A stretch of DNA of 64,000 bases. It comes from Blastococcus mobilis. Its GTDB lineage: Bacteria > Actinomycetota > Actinomycetes > Mycobacteriales > Geodermatophilaceae. A program made the position numbers and the translations under genes. Below, piece after piece: positions 42,961 to 52,121 of this stretch (its first letter is position 1; every line of letters begins with the position of its first letter). A model generated the notes under the pieces. It was not told the origin of the DNA. It saw only the letters and a program-made list of their open reading frames with translations, and did not search any database. The stretch spans positions 1-64,000 of the forward strand of contig NZ_FZNO01000011.1 of assembly GCF_900188025.1 (NCBI RefSeq), written 5' to 3'.

Positions 42961-42963
42961 GCT
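42958..42963 (+). promoter_or_regulatory. -10 box for a near-leaderless ndk transcript
   Basis: TAGGCT ends 8 nt before the GTG of ndk, so transcription would start at or near the start codon. The TAG is also the DUF4233 stop. Confidence 0.6.
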
Positions 42964-42971
42964 GCCGCCCC

Positions 42972-43382
42972 GTGACCGAACGCACTCTTGTCCTCGTCAA
43001 GCCGGATGGCGTCGCCCGTGGCCTGGTCGGCGAGGTGATCACCCGTCTCGAGCGCAAGGGCCTGCGCCTCGTCGCCGCCGAGCTGCGCACGCTCGACCGT
43101 GAGGTCGCGGAGACCCACTACGCCGAGCACCGCGAGCGGCCGTTCTTCGGTTCACTGGTCGAGTTCATCACCGGCGGCCCGCTGATGGCCCTGGTGGTCG
43201 AGGGCCCGCGCGCCATCGAGGCGTTCCGCGGCCTGGCCGGTGCCACCGACCCGGTGAAGGCCGGCCCCGGCACCATTCGCGGCGACTTCGCCCTCGAGGT
43301 GCAGAACAACATCGTGCACGGCTCGGACTCGCCGGAGTCCGCCGAGCGCGAGGTCAAGCTCTTCTTCCCCGACCTGGGCTGA
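42972..43382 (+). CDS. ndk: Nucleoside-diphosphate kinase
   Basis: A 136-residue kinase. [19 protein letters not shown] is the N-terminal signature, and the phosphorylated His lies in [13 protein letters not shown]. It balances NTP pools by phosphate transfer through His. GTG 42972, with a -10 box directly upstream rather than a ribosome site. A long palindrome follows the stop. Confidence 0.97.
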   Translation: MTERTLVLVKPDGVARGLVGEVITRLERKGLRLVAAELRTLDREVAETHYAEHRERPFFGSLVEFITGGPLMALVVEGPRAIEAFRGLAGATDPVKAGPGTIRGDFALEVQNNIVHGSDSPESAEREVKLFFPDLG

Positions 43383-43393
43383 GGCGCCGCGAA

Positions 43394-43461
43394 CGAGTGA
43401 GCAGTTGTGGTCGCCGACACCGGCGGACACGCCGCGACGGAGGACCACAACTGCTCACTCG
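43394..43461. repeat. Long perfect palindrome after ndk
   Basis: Two exact 19-nt arms beginning CGAGTGAGCAGTTGTGG (43394-43412 and 43443-43461), with a 30-nt centre containing GCCG-ACAC-CGGC. It starts 11 nt after the ndk stop and may end its transcript, but arm length is unusual. Confidence 0.9.
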
Positions 43462-43603
43462 GCCGGGGGAAGTGGTTCCAGGACCCCCGGCTCAGCCAGT
43501 CCGCCGGGACGAACGGCCGGACCTCCACGGGTGCAGGCTAGGCGGGGGAGCCCGCTCGATCGATCGGATTGCCCGGCGACCCGGCGGCTACCCTGGACAG
43601 GTC

Positions 43604-45526
43604 ATGACTGGTGAGACCCTGTACCCCCGCCTCGAGCCCCTGCTGGCTCAGATCCAGAAGCCGATCCAGTACGTCGGCGGTGAACTGAACTCGCAGGTGA
43701 AGCCCTGGGAGGACGCCGCGGTCCACTGGGCGCTGATGTACCCGGATGCCTACGAGGTGGGCCTGCCCAACCAGGGCCTCATGATCCTGTACGAGGTGCT
43801 CAACGAGCGCCCGGACGCCCTGGCCGAGCGCACCTACGCCGTCTGGCCGGACCTCGCGGCCCTCATGCGCGAGCACGGCGTCCCCCAGTTCACCGTCGAC
43901 GGGCACCGCTCCGTCGCCGACTTCGACCTGCTCGGGGTCAGCTTCGCCACCGAGCTCGGCTACACCAACCTGCTCGAGGCGCTCGACCTCGCGGGCGTCC
44001 CCATCCACGCCGTCGACCGCGACGGGAGCCACCCGGTCGTCGTCGCCGGCGGGCACGCCGCGTTCAACCCCGAGCCGGTCGCCGACTTCGTCGACTGCGC
44101 CGTCCTCGGTGACGGCGAGCAGGTCGTCGGCGACATCACCGACGTCGTCAAGGCCTGGAAGGCGCAGGGGAGGCCCGGCGGCCGGATGGAGCTGCTGGCC
44201 CGCCTGGCCCGCGTCGAGGGTGTGTACGTCCCACGCTTCTACGCCGTCTCCTACGGCCCGGACGGCGCCATCGCCGGCGTGCAGCGCACGCGGGACGACG
44301 TCCCGGCCACGGTCGGCAAGCGCACCGTCATGGACCTCGACGAGTGGCCCTATCCGAAGACGCCGATCGTGCCGCTGGCCGAGTCGGTGCACGAGCGGAT
44401 GAGCGTCGAGATCTTCCGCGGCTGCACCCGGGGCTGCCGCTTCTGCCAGGCCGGGATGATCACCCGCCCGGTGCGCGAGCGGACCATCACCGGCATCGGC
44501 TCGATGGTCGAGCAGGGGCTCAAGGCGACCGGCTACGAGGAGGTCGGCCTGCTGTCGTTGTCCAGCGCCGACCACTCGGAGATCGGGCAGCTCGCCAAGC
44601 AGCTCGCCGACCGCTACGAGGGCACCAACACCAGCCTGAGCCTGCCGAGCACCCGCGTGGACGCCTTCAACGTCACGCTGGCCAACGAGCTGTCCCGCAA
44701 CGGACGGCGCTCCGGCCTCACGTTCGCCCCCGAGGGCGGCAGCGAGCGGATCCGGCGGGTGATCAACAAGACGGTGTCCAAGGAGGACCTGGTCCGCACG
44801 GTCACCACCGCGTACGCCAACGGCTGGCGCCAGGTGAAGCTGTACTTCATGTGCGGTCTGCCCACCGAGACCGACGAGGACGTGCTGGAGATCGCCGAGC
44901 TGGCGGTCGAGGTGATCCGGGCGGGCCGCGAGGCCAGCGGCTCCAAGGACATCCGCTGCACGGTCTCCATCGGCGGGTTCGTGCCCAAGCCGCACACGCC
45001 GTTCCAGTGGGCGAGCCAGGCCAGCGCCGAGACCATCGACCACCGGCTGCGGGTGCTGCGGGAGGCGATCAACGCCGACCGCCGCATCGGCCGCTCGATC
45101 GGCCTGCGCTACCACGACGGCAAGCCTGGCGTGATCGAAGGCCTGCTCTCCCGGGGCGACCGGCGTGTGGGCCGCGTCATCGAGCGGGTCTGGCGCGAGG
45201 GCGGGAAGTTCGACGGCTGGAGCGAGCACTTCTCCTACGACCGCTGGACGGCGGCCGCCGCCGAGGAGCTCGCCCCCTTCGGCGTCGACCTCGACTGGTA
45301 CACCACCCGCGAGCGCACCGAGCACGAGATCCTGCCCTGGGACCACCTGGACTCCGGGCTGGACAAGGAGTGGCTCTGGGAGGACTGGCAGGAGGCCCTG
45401 TCCGAGGAGGAGGTCGCCGACTGCCGGTGGACCCCCTGCTACGACTGCGGTGTCTGCCCGACCATGGGCACCGAGATCCAGATCGGCCCCACCGGGCGCA
45501 GCCTGCTCCCGCTGACCGTCGTCTGA
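43604..45526 (+). CDS. TIGR03960-family B12-binding radical SAM protein
   Basis: A 640-residue protein. The N-terminal domain has the vitamin-B12-binding-like fold (residues about 40-190; FDLLGVSFATELGYTNLLEAL). The radical SAM core has the CxxxCxxC cluster in RGCTRGCRFCQAGMI and later TFAPEGGSERIRRVIN and MCGLPTETDED. The C-terminal part is Trp-rich and ends with a CYDCGVC cluster. The reaction is unknown. ATG 43604 was chosen over upstream GTGs since it matches the family N-terminus (TLYPRLEPLLAQIQKPIQYV). Its stop overlaps the partner gene by one base. Confidence 0.92.
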   Translation: MTGETLYPRLEPLLAQIQKPIQYVGGELNSQVKPWEDAAVHWALMYPDAYEVGLPNQGLMILYEVLNERPDALAERTYAVWPDLAALMREHGVPQFTVDGHRSVADFDLLGVSFATELGYTNLLEALDLAGVPIHAVDRDGSHPVVVAGGHAAFNPEPVADFVDCAVLGDGEQVVGDITDVVKAWKAQGRPGGRMELLARLARVEGVYVPRFYAVSYGPDGAIAGVQRTRDDVPATVGKRTVMDLDEWPYPKTPIVPLAESVHERMSVEIFRGCTRGCRFCQAGMITRPVRERTITGIGSMVEQGLKATGYEEVGLLSLSSADHSEIGQLAKQLADRYEGTNTSLSLPSTRVDAFNVTLANELSRNGRRSGLTFAPEGGSERIRRVINKTVSKEDLVRTVTTAYANGWRQVKLYFMCGLPTETDEDVLEIAELAVEVIRAGREASGSKDIRCTVSIGGFVPKPHTPFQWASQASAETIDHRLRVLREAINADRRIGRSIGLRYHDGKPGVIEGLLSRGDRRVGRVIERVWREGGKFDGWSEHFSYDRWTAAAAEELAPFGVDLDWYTTRERTEHEILPWDHLDSGLDKEWLWEDWQEALSEEEVADCRWTPCYDCGVCPTMGTEIQIGPTGRSLLPLTVV

Positions 45527-46287
45527 TGGCCCGCCAGCCCGAGGGCCCGCCCCCGCCGCCCACCGTCCAGAAGCTGCGCCTCCGCTACGCCAAGCGGGGC
45601 CGGCTCCGGTTCGCCTCGCACCGCGACCTCGCCCGCACCCTGGAGCGGGCGCTGCGGCGGGCGCAGGTGCCGATGGCGTTCTCCGCCGGCTTCAGCCCGC
45701 ACCCCAAGATCTCCTACCTCGGCGCTGCCCCTACCGGTGCGGCGAGCGAGGCGGAGTACGTCGAGATCGGCCTCTCCGTCCGGTGCGACCCGGAGGCCGT
45801 GCGGGCCGGGCTCGACGCCTCCCTGCCGGACGAGGTCGCGATCCTGGAGTGCGTGGAGGCGGGGGAGGGAACCGGCTCGCTGGCCGACCGGATCGACACC
45901 TCCGTCTGGCGCGTGGAGCTACCCGGGGTGACCCTGGCCGAGCTCCGGCCGGCGGTCGAGGAGTTCCTGTCCCGGGACGTCGTGACCGTCGCCAAGCGGA
46001 CGAAGAACGGCCTCAAGGACATCGACGCCCGGGCCTCGGTCGCCAGCGCGTCGGCGGGCGAAGAGGCAGGTTGTGCCATACTGCACATGGTCGTCCGGCA
46101 GCTGACGCCCGCTGTACGACCTGACGACGTGTTGGCCGCCCTGGCTGCCGTCGCCGACCTGCACCCGCCGTTGCCCCCTCGGGCCGTGCGTGAGGCGCAG
46201 GGCCGGCTCGACGACACCGGGACCGTGGCCGATCCGCTCGGTCCCGACCGCGCGGCGCGCATCCCCCGGGAGCACGCGGCGATCTGA
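45526..46287 (+). CDS. TIGR03936-family radical SAM-associated protein
   Basis: A 253-residue protein of the family that accompanies TIGR03960; in some bacteria the two are fused. KLRLRYAKRGRLRFASHRDL, then ARTLERALRRAQVPMAFSAG and FSPHPKISYLGA are typical. No enzyme motif is evident. The ATG overlaps the preceding TGA by one base. The pair sits upstream of rne, rplU, rpmA and obgE, so a job in RNA modification or ribosome assembly is plausible (inference). Confidence 0.9.
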   Translation: MARQPEGPPPPPTVQKLRLRYAKRGRLRFASHRDLARTLERALRRAQVPMAFSAGFSPHPKISYLGAAPTGAASEAEYVEIGLSVRCDPEAVRAGLDASLPDEVAILECVEAGEGTGSLADRIDTSVWRVELPGVTLAELRPAVEEFLSRDVVTVAKRTKNGLKDIDARASVASASAGEEAGCAILHMVVRQLTPAVRPDDVLAALAAVADLHPPLPPRAVREAQGRLDDTGTVADPLGPDRAARIPREHAAI

Positions 46288-46649
46288 CCGGCGGGTCCCC
46301 GGAGGCCTCGCGCCGTCGAGCGCCACGGCTGCCAGACGTGACGCAGACCGATCCGGGCCACCCGGCCCGGACCACGCAGACCCTCGCTCCACCGACAGAC
46401 CAGCACCCCCACCAGACAGTACGAGAACGACCAGCACCACCGGACCGGCGTTCTGCGCCGGTCCGGGCACCGCCGGCATTCCGGTCTCCGCCGTGGCAAC
46501 CGCCGCGCGGTGGCCGACATCAGACTTCCGCAGGACGAGCCACCTTCGCCGTACCCCGTGCGACGGCCCGTCCCGCCCTACCCGTGCTCCTGCGCGGCCG
46601 CCAGTCCTCACCGATCGGCGCCCGGGAGCACATGAGGAGACGAGCCCTC
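46288..46649. other. Leader region of rne
   Basis: 362 bp between the radical SAM-associated gene and rne. It contains the strong hairpin at 46440-46466 and no supported gene; frames open here lack starts and motifs. Confidence 0.5.
46440..46466. promoter_or_regulatory. Perfect hairpin in the rne leader
   Basis: 11-bp perfect stem CCGGACCGGCG/CGCCGGTCCGG with loop TTCTG, about 185 nt upstream of the rne start. It may end the upstream transcript or form a 5'-UTR structure used for RNase E autoregulation, as is known in E. coli. Confidence 0.6.
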
Positions 46650-49646
46650 GTGGCCGATCACGACAGCACCAGTACCGACACCACCGACGCGACCCCGGAG
46701 GATTCCCGGCGGGCCGACTCCGGCGGCCGCCCGGATGGCGAGGTGGCCGAGGTTCCCGCCGTGTCCGAGGTTCCCGCCGTGTCCGAGGACTCCGCCGTTC
46801 CGGCGGACCCGGAGGAAGAGGAAGAGGTCGAGGCCTCCGCCGAGGAGGTCCCCGCAGGGGCCGAGCCCGAGGCTGAGGCCGAGCCGGAGCCCGCTCTGCC
46901 ACGGTTCGCGACCGCGTTCAGCTCCCCCGAGCCCACCGCCGTGGTCGCCCGCCCTCGCCGGCGCGCCACCCGTTCGGTGATCGCGGCCGACCCCGACTCC
47001 GTCGAGGCGCCCGTCCCGGTGGCTCCGGCGATGCCGGCCTTCGTCAGCTTCGTGGCGCCCAGCGAGACCGACGCCTCGCCGCCCCGCCGCCGCAGCCGGC
47101 GCCCCGTCGAGGCCCCGGAGCCCGAGGTCGCGGACGAGGTCACCGCCGACGAGGACACCGAGGACGCCGCCGAGCCCGCCCGTCCCCGGCGCAGCCGCTC
47201 CCGCCGTCGTCCGGCCGAGCAGGCCGACGTGGTCGAGGACGCCGACGACATCGAGGACGTCGAGGCCGACGTCGAGGCCGACGACGAGGACGCCGAGTCC
47301 GCCGACGAGGGCACCACCGGCAGCCGGCGGCGCCGCCGCGGTCGCCGGGGGCGTGGCCGTGGCCGCACCGGCGAGGACAGCGGGGACGAGGACGTCGTCG
47401 ACGAGACCGGCGAGGAGACCGGCGAGGCCGCCTCGGACGAGGACGACGAGGACGGCGAGTCCGCCCAGGACACGGCCGAGGCCGACACCGACGAGGCCGA
47501 GGGCGGTTCGAGCACCCGCCGCCGGCGCCGCCGTCGTCGCCGCAGCAGCGGTGGGGGCGGGGGCGACGCCGTCAGCGACGACTCCGACGACGACGACCGC
47601 CCCGAGCGGGCCGGACGCAACGGCCGGACCACCAGCGACGACGACGTCCGCGGGGTGGCCGGGTCGACCCGCCTGGAGGCCAAGCGCCAGCGCCGCCGCG
47701 ACGGCCGGGACACCGGACGCCGCCGCACCCCGATCCTGACCGAGAGCGAGTTCCTCGCCCGCCGCGAGGCCGTGGACCGCAAGATGGTCATCCGCCAGCG
47801 CGGCGAGCGGACGCAGATCGCCGTCCTCGAGGACGACGTCCTCGTCGAGCACTACGTGACCCAGGCGTCGGCCACGTCGTTCGCCGGCAACGTCTACCTC
47901 GGCCGGGTGCAGAACGTCCTGCCGAGCATGGAGGCGGCGTTCGTCGACATCGGCAAGGGGCGCAACGCCGTCCTCTACGCCGGTGAGGTCAACTGGGACG
48001 CCGCCGGCCTGTCGGGCAAGCAGCGCTCCATCGAGACGGCCATGAAGTCCGGCGACAAGGTGCTGGTGCAGGTCACCAAGGACCCGATCGGCCACAAGGG
48101 TGCCCGCCTGACCCAGCAGATCAACCTGCCCGGCCGGTTCCTCGTCTTCGTGCCCGGCGGGTCGATGACCGGCATCAGCCGCAAGCTGCCCGACACCGAG
48201 CGCCAGCGGCTCAAGGACATCCTGAAGAAGATCGTCCCCGACGACGCCGGCGTGATCATCCGGACCGCGGCGGAGGGCGCCTCCGAGGAGGAGCTCACCC
48301 GCGACGTCAACCGGCTGACCGCCCAGTGGGACGTCATCCAGAAGAAGGCCGAGTCCCTCCAGAACGGCTCGGGGAACGCTCCCGCTCTCCTGTACGGCGA
48401 GCCCGATCTGGCGATCCGCGTCATCCGCGACGTCTTCAACGAGGACTTCAAGGAGCTCGTCGTCCAGGGCGACGACGCCTGGGACACCGTCGAGGCCTAC
48501 GTCGCGCACGTCTCCCCGGAGCTGACCGGCCGCCTGACCCGGTTCACCGGCGAGGGCGACGTCTTCCGCGACCTGCGCATCGACGAGCAGCTGGCCAAGG
48601 CGCTCGACCGCAAGGTGTGGCTGCCCTCGGGCGGCTCGCTGGTCATCGACCGCACCGAGGCGATGACCGTGGTCGACGTCAACACCGGCAAGTTCGTCGG
48701 CTCGGGCGGCAACCTCGAGCAGACCGTCACGCGCAACAACATGGAGGCGGCGGAGGAGATCGTCCGCCAGCTCCGGCTGCGCGACATCGGCGGCATCATC
48801 GTCATCGACTTCATCGACATGGTCCTCGAGAGCAACCGGGACCTCGTGCTGCGGCGGCTCACCGAGTGCCTGGGCCGGGACCGCACCAAGCACCAGGTCG
48901 CCGAGGTCACCTCGCTGGGCCTGGTCCAGATGACCCGCAAGCGGGTGGGCCAGGGCCTGCTCGAGGTCTTCTCCGAGTCGTGCGAGCACTGCCGTGGCCG
49001 CGGCGTCATCGTCAGCACCGACCCGGTGGACGAGAAGCGTCGTGGGGGCGGCACCAGCGGCAGCAACGGCGGCGGCAACGGGAGTGGCGGCGGGGGTGGC
49101 GGCGGCAACAACCGCCGGGACCGCTCCGGCGGCTTCCGGGACAACGCCAAGGACGCTGACGCCGCGGCCACGGAGGTGGCCGAGGAGCCGGCGGCCGAGG
49201 TCGTCACCGGTGACGGCGAGCCCACCGAGGGCGCCCGCAGCGGTGGACGCCGCAACCGGGGCCGCCGCAGCCGCGGCCAGTCCGGGGAGGAGCGCGCGGC
49301 CGAGGACGCCGCCGTCCTCGCCGGAGTCGGTGCCCCGGCGGAGGGGATCGGGCCGACTCCTGCCCAGAGCAATGCCGTGCAGGTCCTCCCGGTCACGGAC
49401 GAGCCGTCGGGCGACGAGTCCTCGATCGAGGCGGCACCGGGCGAGGCCGTCGCCGTCGAGGTGGCACCGGTCGAGTCGGCACCGACCGAGGTGGCACCGG
49501 CCGAGGCGGCGGCCGTCGAGGAGTCGGCCGCCGAGGCGCCGGCGGCGGAGGAGCAGGGCGTCGCGGCCCCCGCCGCGGCCGAGGCCACGACGCGGCCGCG
49601 CCGCCGCCGGGCGGCGAGCCGACCGGCGGGCCCGCCCGTCTCGTGA
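46650..49646 (+). CDS. rne: Ribonuclease E/G family endoribonuclease
   Basis: About 998 residues. The first 370 residues are acidic with basic patches (SRRRRRGRRGRGRGR), a disordered arm typical of actinobacterial RNase E. The catalytic core follows: S1 domain (GNVYLGRVQNVLPSMEAAFV), 5'-sensor region, DNase-I-like subdomain with MTVVDVNTGKFVGSGGNLEQ carrying the metal Asp, and the Zn-link CEHCRGRG. A second Ala/Glu/Pro-rich arm closes it. It starts mRNA decay and matures rRNA. GTG 46650 lies 10 nt after GAGGAG; ATG 46632 is an alternative. Confidence 0.95.
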   Translation: MADHDSTSTDTTDATPEDSRRADSGGRPDGEVAEVPAVSEVPAVSEDSAVPADPEEEEEVEASAEEVPAGAEPEAEAEPEPALPRFATAFSSPEPTAVVARPRRRATRSVIAADPDSVEAPVPVAPAMPAFVSFVAPSETDASPPRRRSRRPVEAPEPEVADEVTADEDTEDAAEPARPRRSRSRRRPAEQADVVEDADDIEDVEADVEADDEDAESADEGTTGSRRRRRGRRGRGRGRTGEDSGDEDVVDETGEETGEAASDEDDEDGESAQDTAEADTDEAEGGSSTRRRRRRRRRSSGGGGGDAVSDDSDDDDRPERAGRNGRTTSDDDVRGVAGSTRLEAKRQRRRDGRDTGRRRTPILTESEFLARREAVDRKMVIRQRGERTQIAVLEDDVLVEHYVTQASATSFAGNVYLGRVQNVLPSMEAAFVDIGKGRNAVLYAGEVNWDAAGLSGKQRSIETAMKSGDKVLVQVTKDPIGHKGARLTQQINLPGRFLVFVPGGSMTGISRKLPDTERQRLKDILKKIVPDDAGVIIRTAAEGASEEELTRDVNRLTAQWDVIQKKAESLQNGSGNAPALLYGEPDLAIRVIRDVFNEDFKELVVQGDDAWDTVEAYVAHVSPELTGRLTRFTGEGDVFRDLRIDEQLAKALDRKVWLPSGGSLVIDRTEAMTVVDVNTGKFVGSGGNLEQTVTRNNMEAAEEIVRQLRLRDIGGIIVIDFIDMVLESNRDLVLRRLTECLGRDRTKHQVAEVTSLGLVQMTRKRVGQGLLEVFSESCEHCRGRGVIVSTDPVDEKRRGGGTSGSNGGGNGSGGGGGGGNNRRDRSGGFRDNAKDADAAATEVAEEPAAEVVTGDGEPTEGARSGGRRNRGRRSRGQSGEERAAEDAAVLAGVGAPAEGIGPTPAQSNAVQVLPVTDEPSGDESSIEAAPGEAVAVEVAPVESAPTEVAPAEAAAVEESAAEAPAAEEQGVAAPAAAEATTRPRRRRAASRPAGPPVS

Positions 49647-49893
49647 CAGCGGACCCCGTCCTCCCCGCCACTCGCGCGCGTGCGGCGGTGCCCTGGACGG
49701 GGCCACGGTCGTCGGACCACGTTCGACCCGGCGTTGATGCTTCGGGTACGCTGGTCGGGTTGCATCGCCACCGCGCGGGCGCCTTCGGGTGCCGCCGGGT
49801 CAGGCGTCCGCAGCCCGTCCAGCACCCGGCGATCGCTCCGGTCTGTGCCGGAACACAGAGCTTGGACATTACGAGCGATACGAGGAGTCAGTG
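49647..49893 (+). promoter_or_regulatory. Promoter region of rplU-rpmA
   Basis: No gene. TACGCT at 49747-49752 is a plausible -10 box with TTCGAC at 49722-49727 as a weak -35 (19-bp spacer). The leader that would result is about 135 nt, as expected for an L21 operon leader, but I see no named motif. Confidence 0.35.
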
Positions 49894-50205
49894 GTGTACG
49901 CAGTGGTGAAGGCCGGTGGCAGCCAGCACAAGGTGGCCGTGGGCGACACGTTCACGATCAACCGCCTGGCGGGTGCGGCGGGCGACACCGTCGCTCTCCC
50001 GGCCATCCTGCTGGTCGACGGCGACACCGTCACCAGCGACGCGGCGGCCCTGGCCAAGGTGACCGTGACGGGTGAGATCGTCGAGCACGGCAAGGGCCCG
50101 AAGATCCACATCCACAAGTTCAAGAACAAGACCGGTTACCACAAGCGGCAGGGGCACCGTCAGCCCCTGACCAGCGTCGTGGTCCGCGACATCTCGAAGG
50201 GCTGA
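49894..50205 (+). CDS. rplU: 50S ribosomal protein L21
   Basis: A 103-residue L21. [17 protein letters not shown] is the family N-terminus and the C-terminus [17 protein letters not shown] holds the conserved rRNA-binding stretch. GTG 49894 was chosen over the adjoining GTG 49891 for spacing to GAGGAG. It is 7 nt from rpmA. Confidence 0.97.
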   Translation: MYAVVKAGGSQHKVAVGDTFTINRLAGAAGDTVALPAILLVDGDTVTSDAAALAKVTVTGEIVEHGKGPKIHIHKFKNKTGYHKRQGHRQPLTSVVVRDISKG

Positions 50206-50212
50206 CGCCGAC

Positions 50213-50470
50213 ATGGCACACAAGAAGGGCGCCTCGTCGTCCCGCAACGGTCGCGACTCGAACGCTCAGCGCCTCGGCGTGAAGCGCTTCGGCGGCCAGG
50301 TCGTCAAGGCCGGCGAGATCATCGTGCGGCAGCGCGGCACTCACTTCCACCCGGGTCTCGGCGTCGGTCGCGGCAGCGACGACACGCTGTTCGCGCTCGC
50401 TCCGGGTGCGGTCACCTTCGGCACCCGGCGGGGACGGAAGACCGTCTCCATCGCCGCGGTCGAGGCCTGA
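50213..50470 (+). CDS. rpmA: 50S ribosomal protein L27
   Basis: An 85-residue L27. [20 protein letters not shown] is the conserved N-terminal tail that reaches the peptidyl-transferase centre; [20 protein letters not shown] follows. No cleavable N-terminal extension is present (unlike Firmicutes). It is co-transcribed with rplU and ends before a perfect 14-bp hairpin. Confidence 0.97.
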   Translation: MAHKKGASSSRNGRDSNAQRLGVKRFGGQVVKAGEIIVRQRGTHFHPGLGVGRGSDDTLFALAPGAVTFGTRRGRKTVSIAAVEA

Positions 50471-50543
50471 GAAAGTAGAAGGACCCCGTCCTCCTCATCC
50501 CTCGCGAGCTCGGGACGAGCCTCGGGACGGGGCCGATCCGCGC

Positions 50544-50575
50544 ACGAGCGCACGGGCATTCGCCCGTGCGCTCGT
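50544..50575 (+). terminator. Hairpin terminator between rpmA and obgE
   Basis: Perfect 14-bp stem (50544-50557 and 50562-50575) with loop ATTC. It ends 28 nt before obgE, so obgE may have a weak internal promoter or depend on read-through. Confidence 0.78.
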
Positions 50576-50603
50576 CGCGCTCGACAGGTAAGGGGCGGCG
50601 GAG

Positions 50604-52121
50604 ATGGCCGCTTTCGTCGATCGAGTAGTCGTGCACGTGGCCGCCGGCAACGGCGGGCACGGCGTCTCGTCGATCCATCGGGAGAAGTTCAAGCCCCTCG
50701 GCGGTCCCGACGGGGGGAACGGCGGCGACGGCGGCGACGTCGTCCTCGAGGTCGATCCCAGCGTGCACACGCTGCTGGACTTCCACCACCGGCCGCACCA
50801 GAAGGCCGGCAACGGCCGGCCGGGTGAGGGCAGTAACCGGCACGGCGCCAAGGGCGAGGACCGGATCCTCAAGGTCCCGGCCGGCACGGTGGTCAGCACC
50901 CCCGACGGCCGGGTGATCGCCGATCTCGTCGGCGCCGGCACCCGCGTGGTGCTGGCCAGGGGCGGCAAGGGCGGGCTCGGGAACGCCGCGCTCGCCAACG
51001 CCCGCCGCAAGGCGCCCGGCTTCGCCCTGCTGGGCGAGGAGGGCGAGGCGTTCGACGCCGTCATCGAGCTCAAGAGCGTCGCCGACGTCGGCCTCGTCGG
51101 TTTCCCCTCGGCGGGGAAGTCGTCGCTGATCGCGGCGATGTCGGCGGCGCGTCCCAAGATCGCCGACTACCCGTTCACGACCCTGGTGCCCAACCTCGGG
51201 GTGATCCGGTCCGGCGACACCGTCTACACGATGGCCGACGTGCCGGGGCTGATCCCGGGCGCCTCCACCGGCAAGGGCCTCGGCCTGCAGTTCCTGCGGC
51301 ACGTCGAGCGGTGCGCCGTCCTGGTGCACGTCGTCGACATGGCGACGATGGAGCCCGGCCGCGACCCGGAGAGCGACATCGAGGCGCTCGAGCACGAGCT
51401 GGCCGAGTACTCGGGAGCGGCGGTCGGCGGCGACGAGCTCGACCTCGTCAGCCGGCTGCGGATCGCCGTCCTCAACAAGATCGACGTTCCCGACGCCCGG
51501 GAGCTGGTCGACCTCGTCCGTGCCTCCCTGGAGAAGCGTGGACTGGACGTCTACCCGGTCAGCGCCGCCACCGGCGAGGGCCTCAAGGAGTTCGGCTTCG
51601 CCCTCGCCGCCGCCGTCGAGGAGCACCGGGCGGGCCTGCCGCCCATGGAGCCGGCCCGCGTCACCCTCACCCCGAAGGCCGTGGACGACTCCGGCTTCAC
51701 CGTGGAGCGCGATCCGGAGGGGGCGGGCGGGGACGACGAGAGAGCGTTCATCGTGCGGGGTGTCCGGCCAGAGCGCTGGGTCCGCCAGACCGATTTCACC
51801 AACGACGAGGCCGTCGGCTTCCTCGCCGACCGGCTCAACCGGCTCGGGGTCGAGGAGCAGCTCGCCAAGGCCGGTGCGCGCGAGGGCGACGCCGTCACCA
51901 TCGGTGGCGTGACCTTCGACTGGGAGCCCACGCTGCCGGCCGGGACGCTCACCGTCGAGGAGTCCGCGGGCCTCGGCGGTCGCGGCACCGACGCCCGCAT
52001 CGACTCGCCGCACCGAGTGCGCGCCCAGGAGCGGCTGGCCGCCAAGAAGGCCCGCCGGACGCCCTACGAGCTCAGTGAGGACGGCTGGACGGACGACGAG
52101 ATCCCGGACGACGTCGAGTGA
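50604..52121 (+). CDS. obgE: GTPase ObgE/CgtA
   Basis: A 505-residue Obg GTPase. The Gly-rich OBG domain spans 1-160 ([30 protein letters not shown]), the G domain has [10 protein letters not shown] (G1), [10 protein letters not shown] (G3) and NKIDVPD (G4), and the C-terminal OCT domain occupies about 350-430, followed by a charged tail. It acts in 50S assembly and growth control. ATG 50604 after GGCGGAG. It overlaps proB by 4 nt. Confidence 0.97.
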   Translation: MAAFVDRVVVHVAAGNGGHGVSSIHREKFKPLGGPDGGNGGDGGDVVLEVDPSVHTLLDFHHRPHQKAGNGRPGEGSNRHGAKGEDRILKVPAGTVVSTPDGRVIADLVGAGTRVVLARGGKGGLGNAALANARRKAPGFALLGEEGEAFDAVIELKSVADVGLVGFPSAGKSSLIAAMSAARPKIADYPFTTLVPNLGVIRSGDTVYTMADVPGLIPGASTGKGLGLQFLRHVERCAVLVHVVDMATMEPGRDPESDIEALEHELAEYSGAAVGGDELDLVSRLRIAVLNKIDVPDARELVDLVRASLEKRGLDVYPVSAATGEGLKEFGFALAAAVEEHRAGLPPMEPARVTLTPKAVDDSGFTVERDPEGAGGDDERAFIVRGVRPERWVRQTDFTNDEAVGFLADRLNRLGVEEQLAKAGAREGDAVTIGGVTFDWEPTLPAGTLTVEESAGLGGRGTDARIDSPHRVRAQERLAAKKARRTPYELSEDGWTDDEIPDDVE

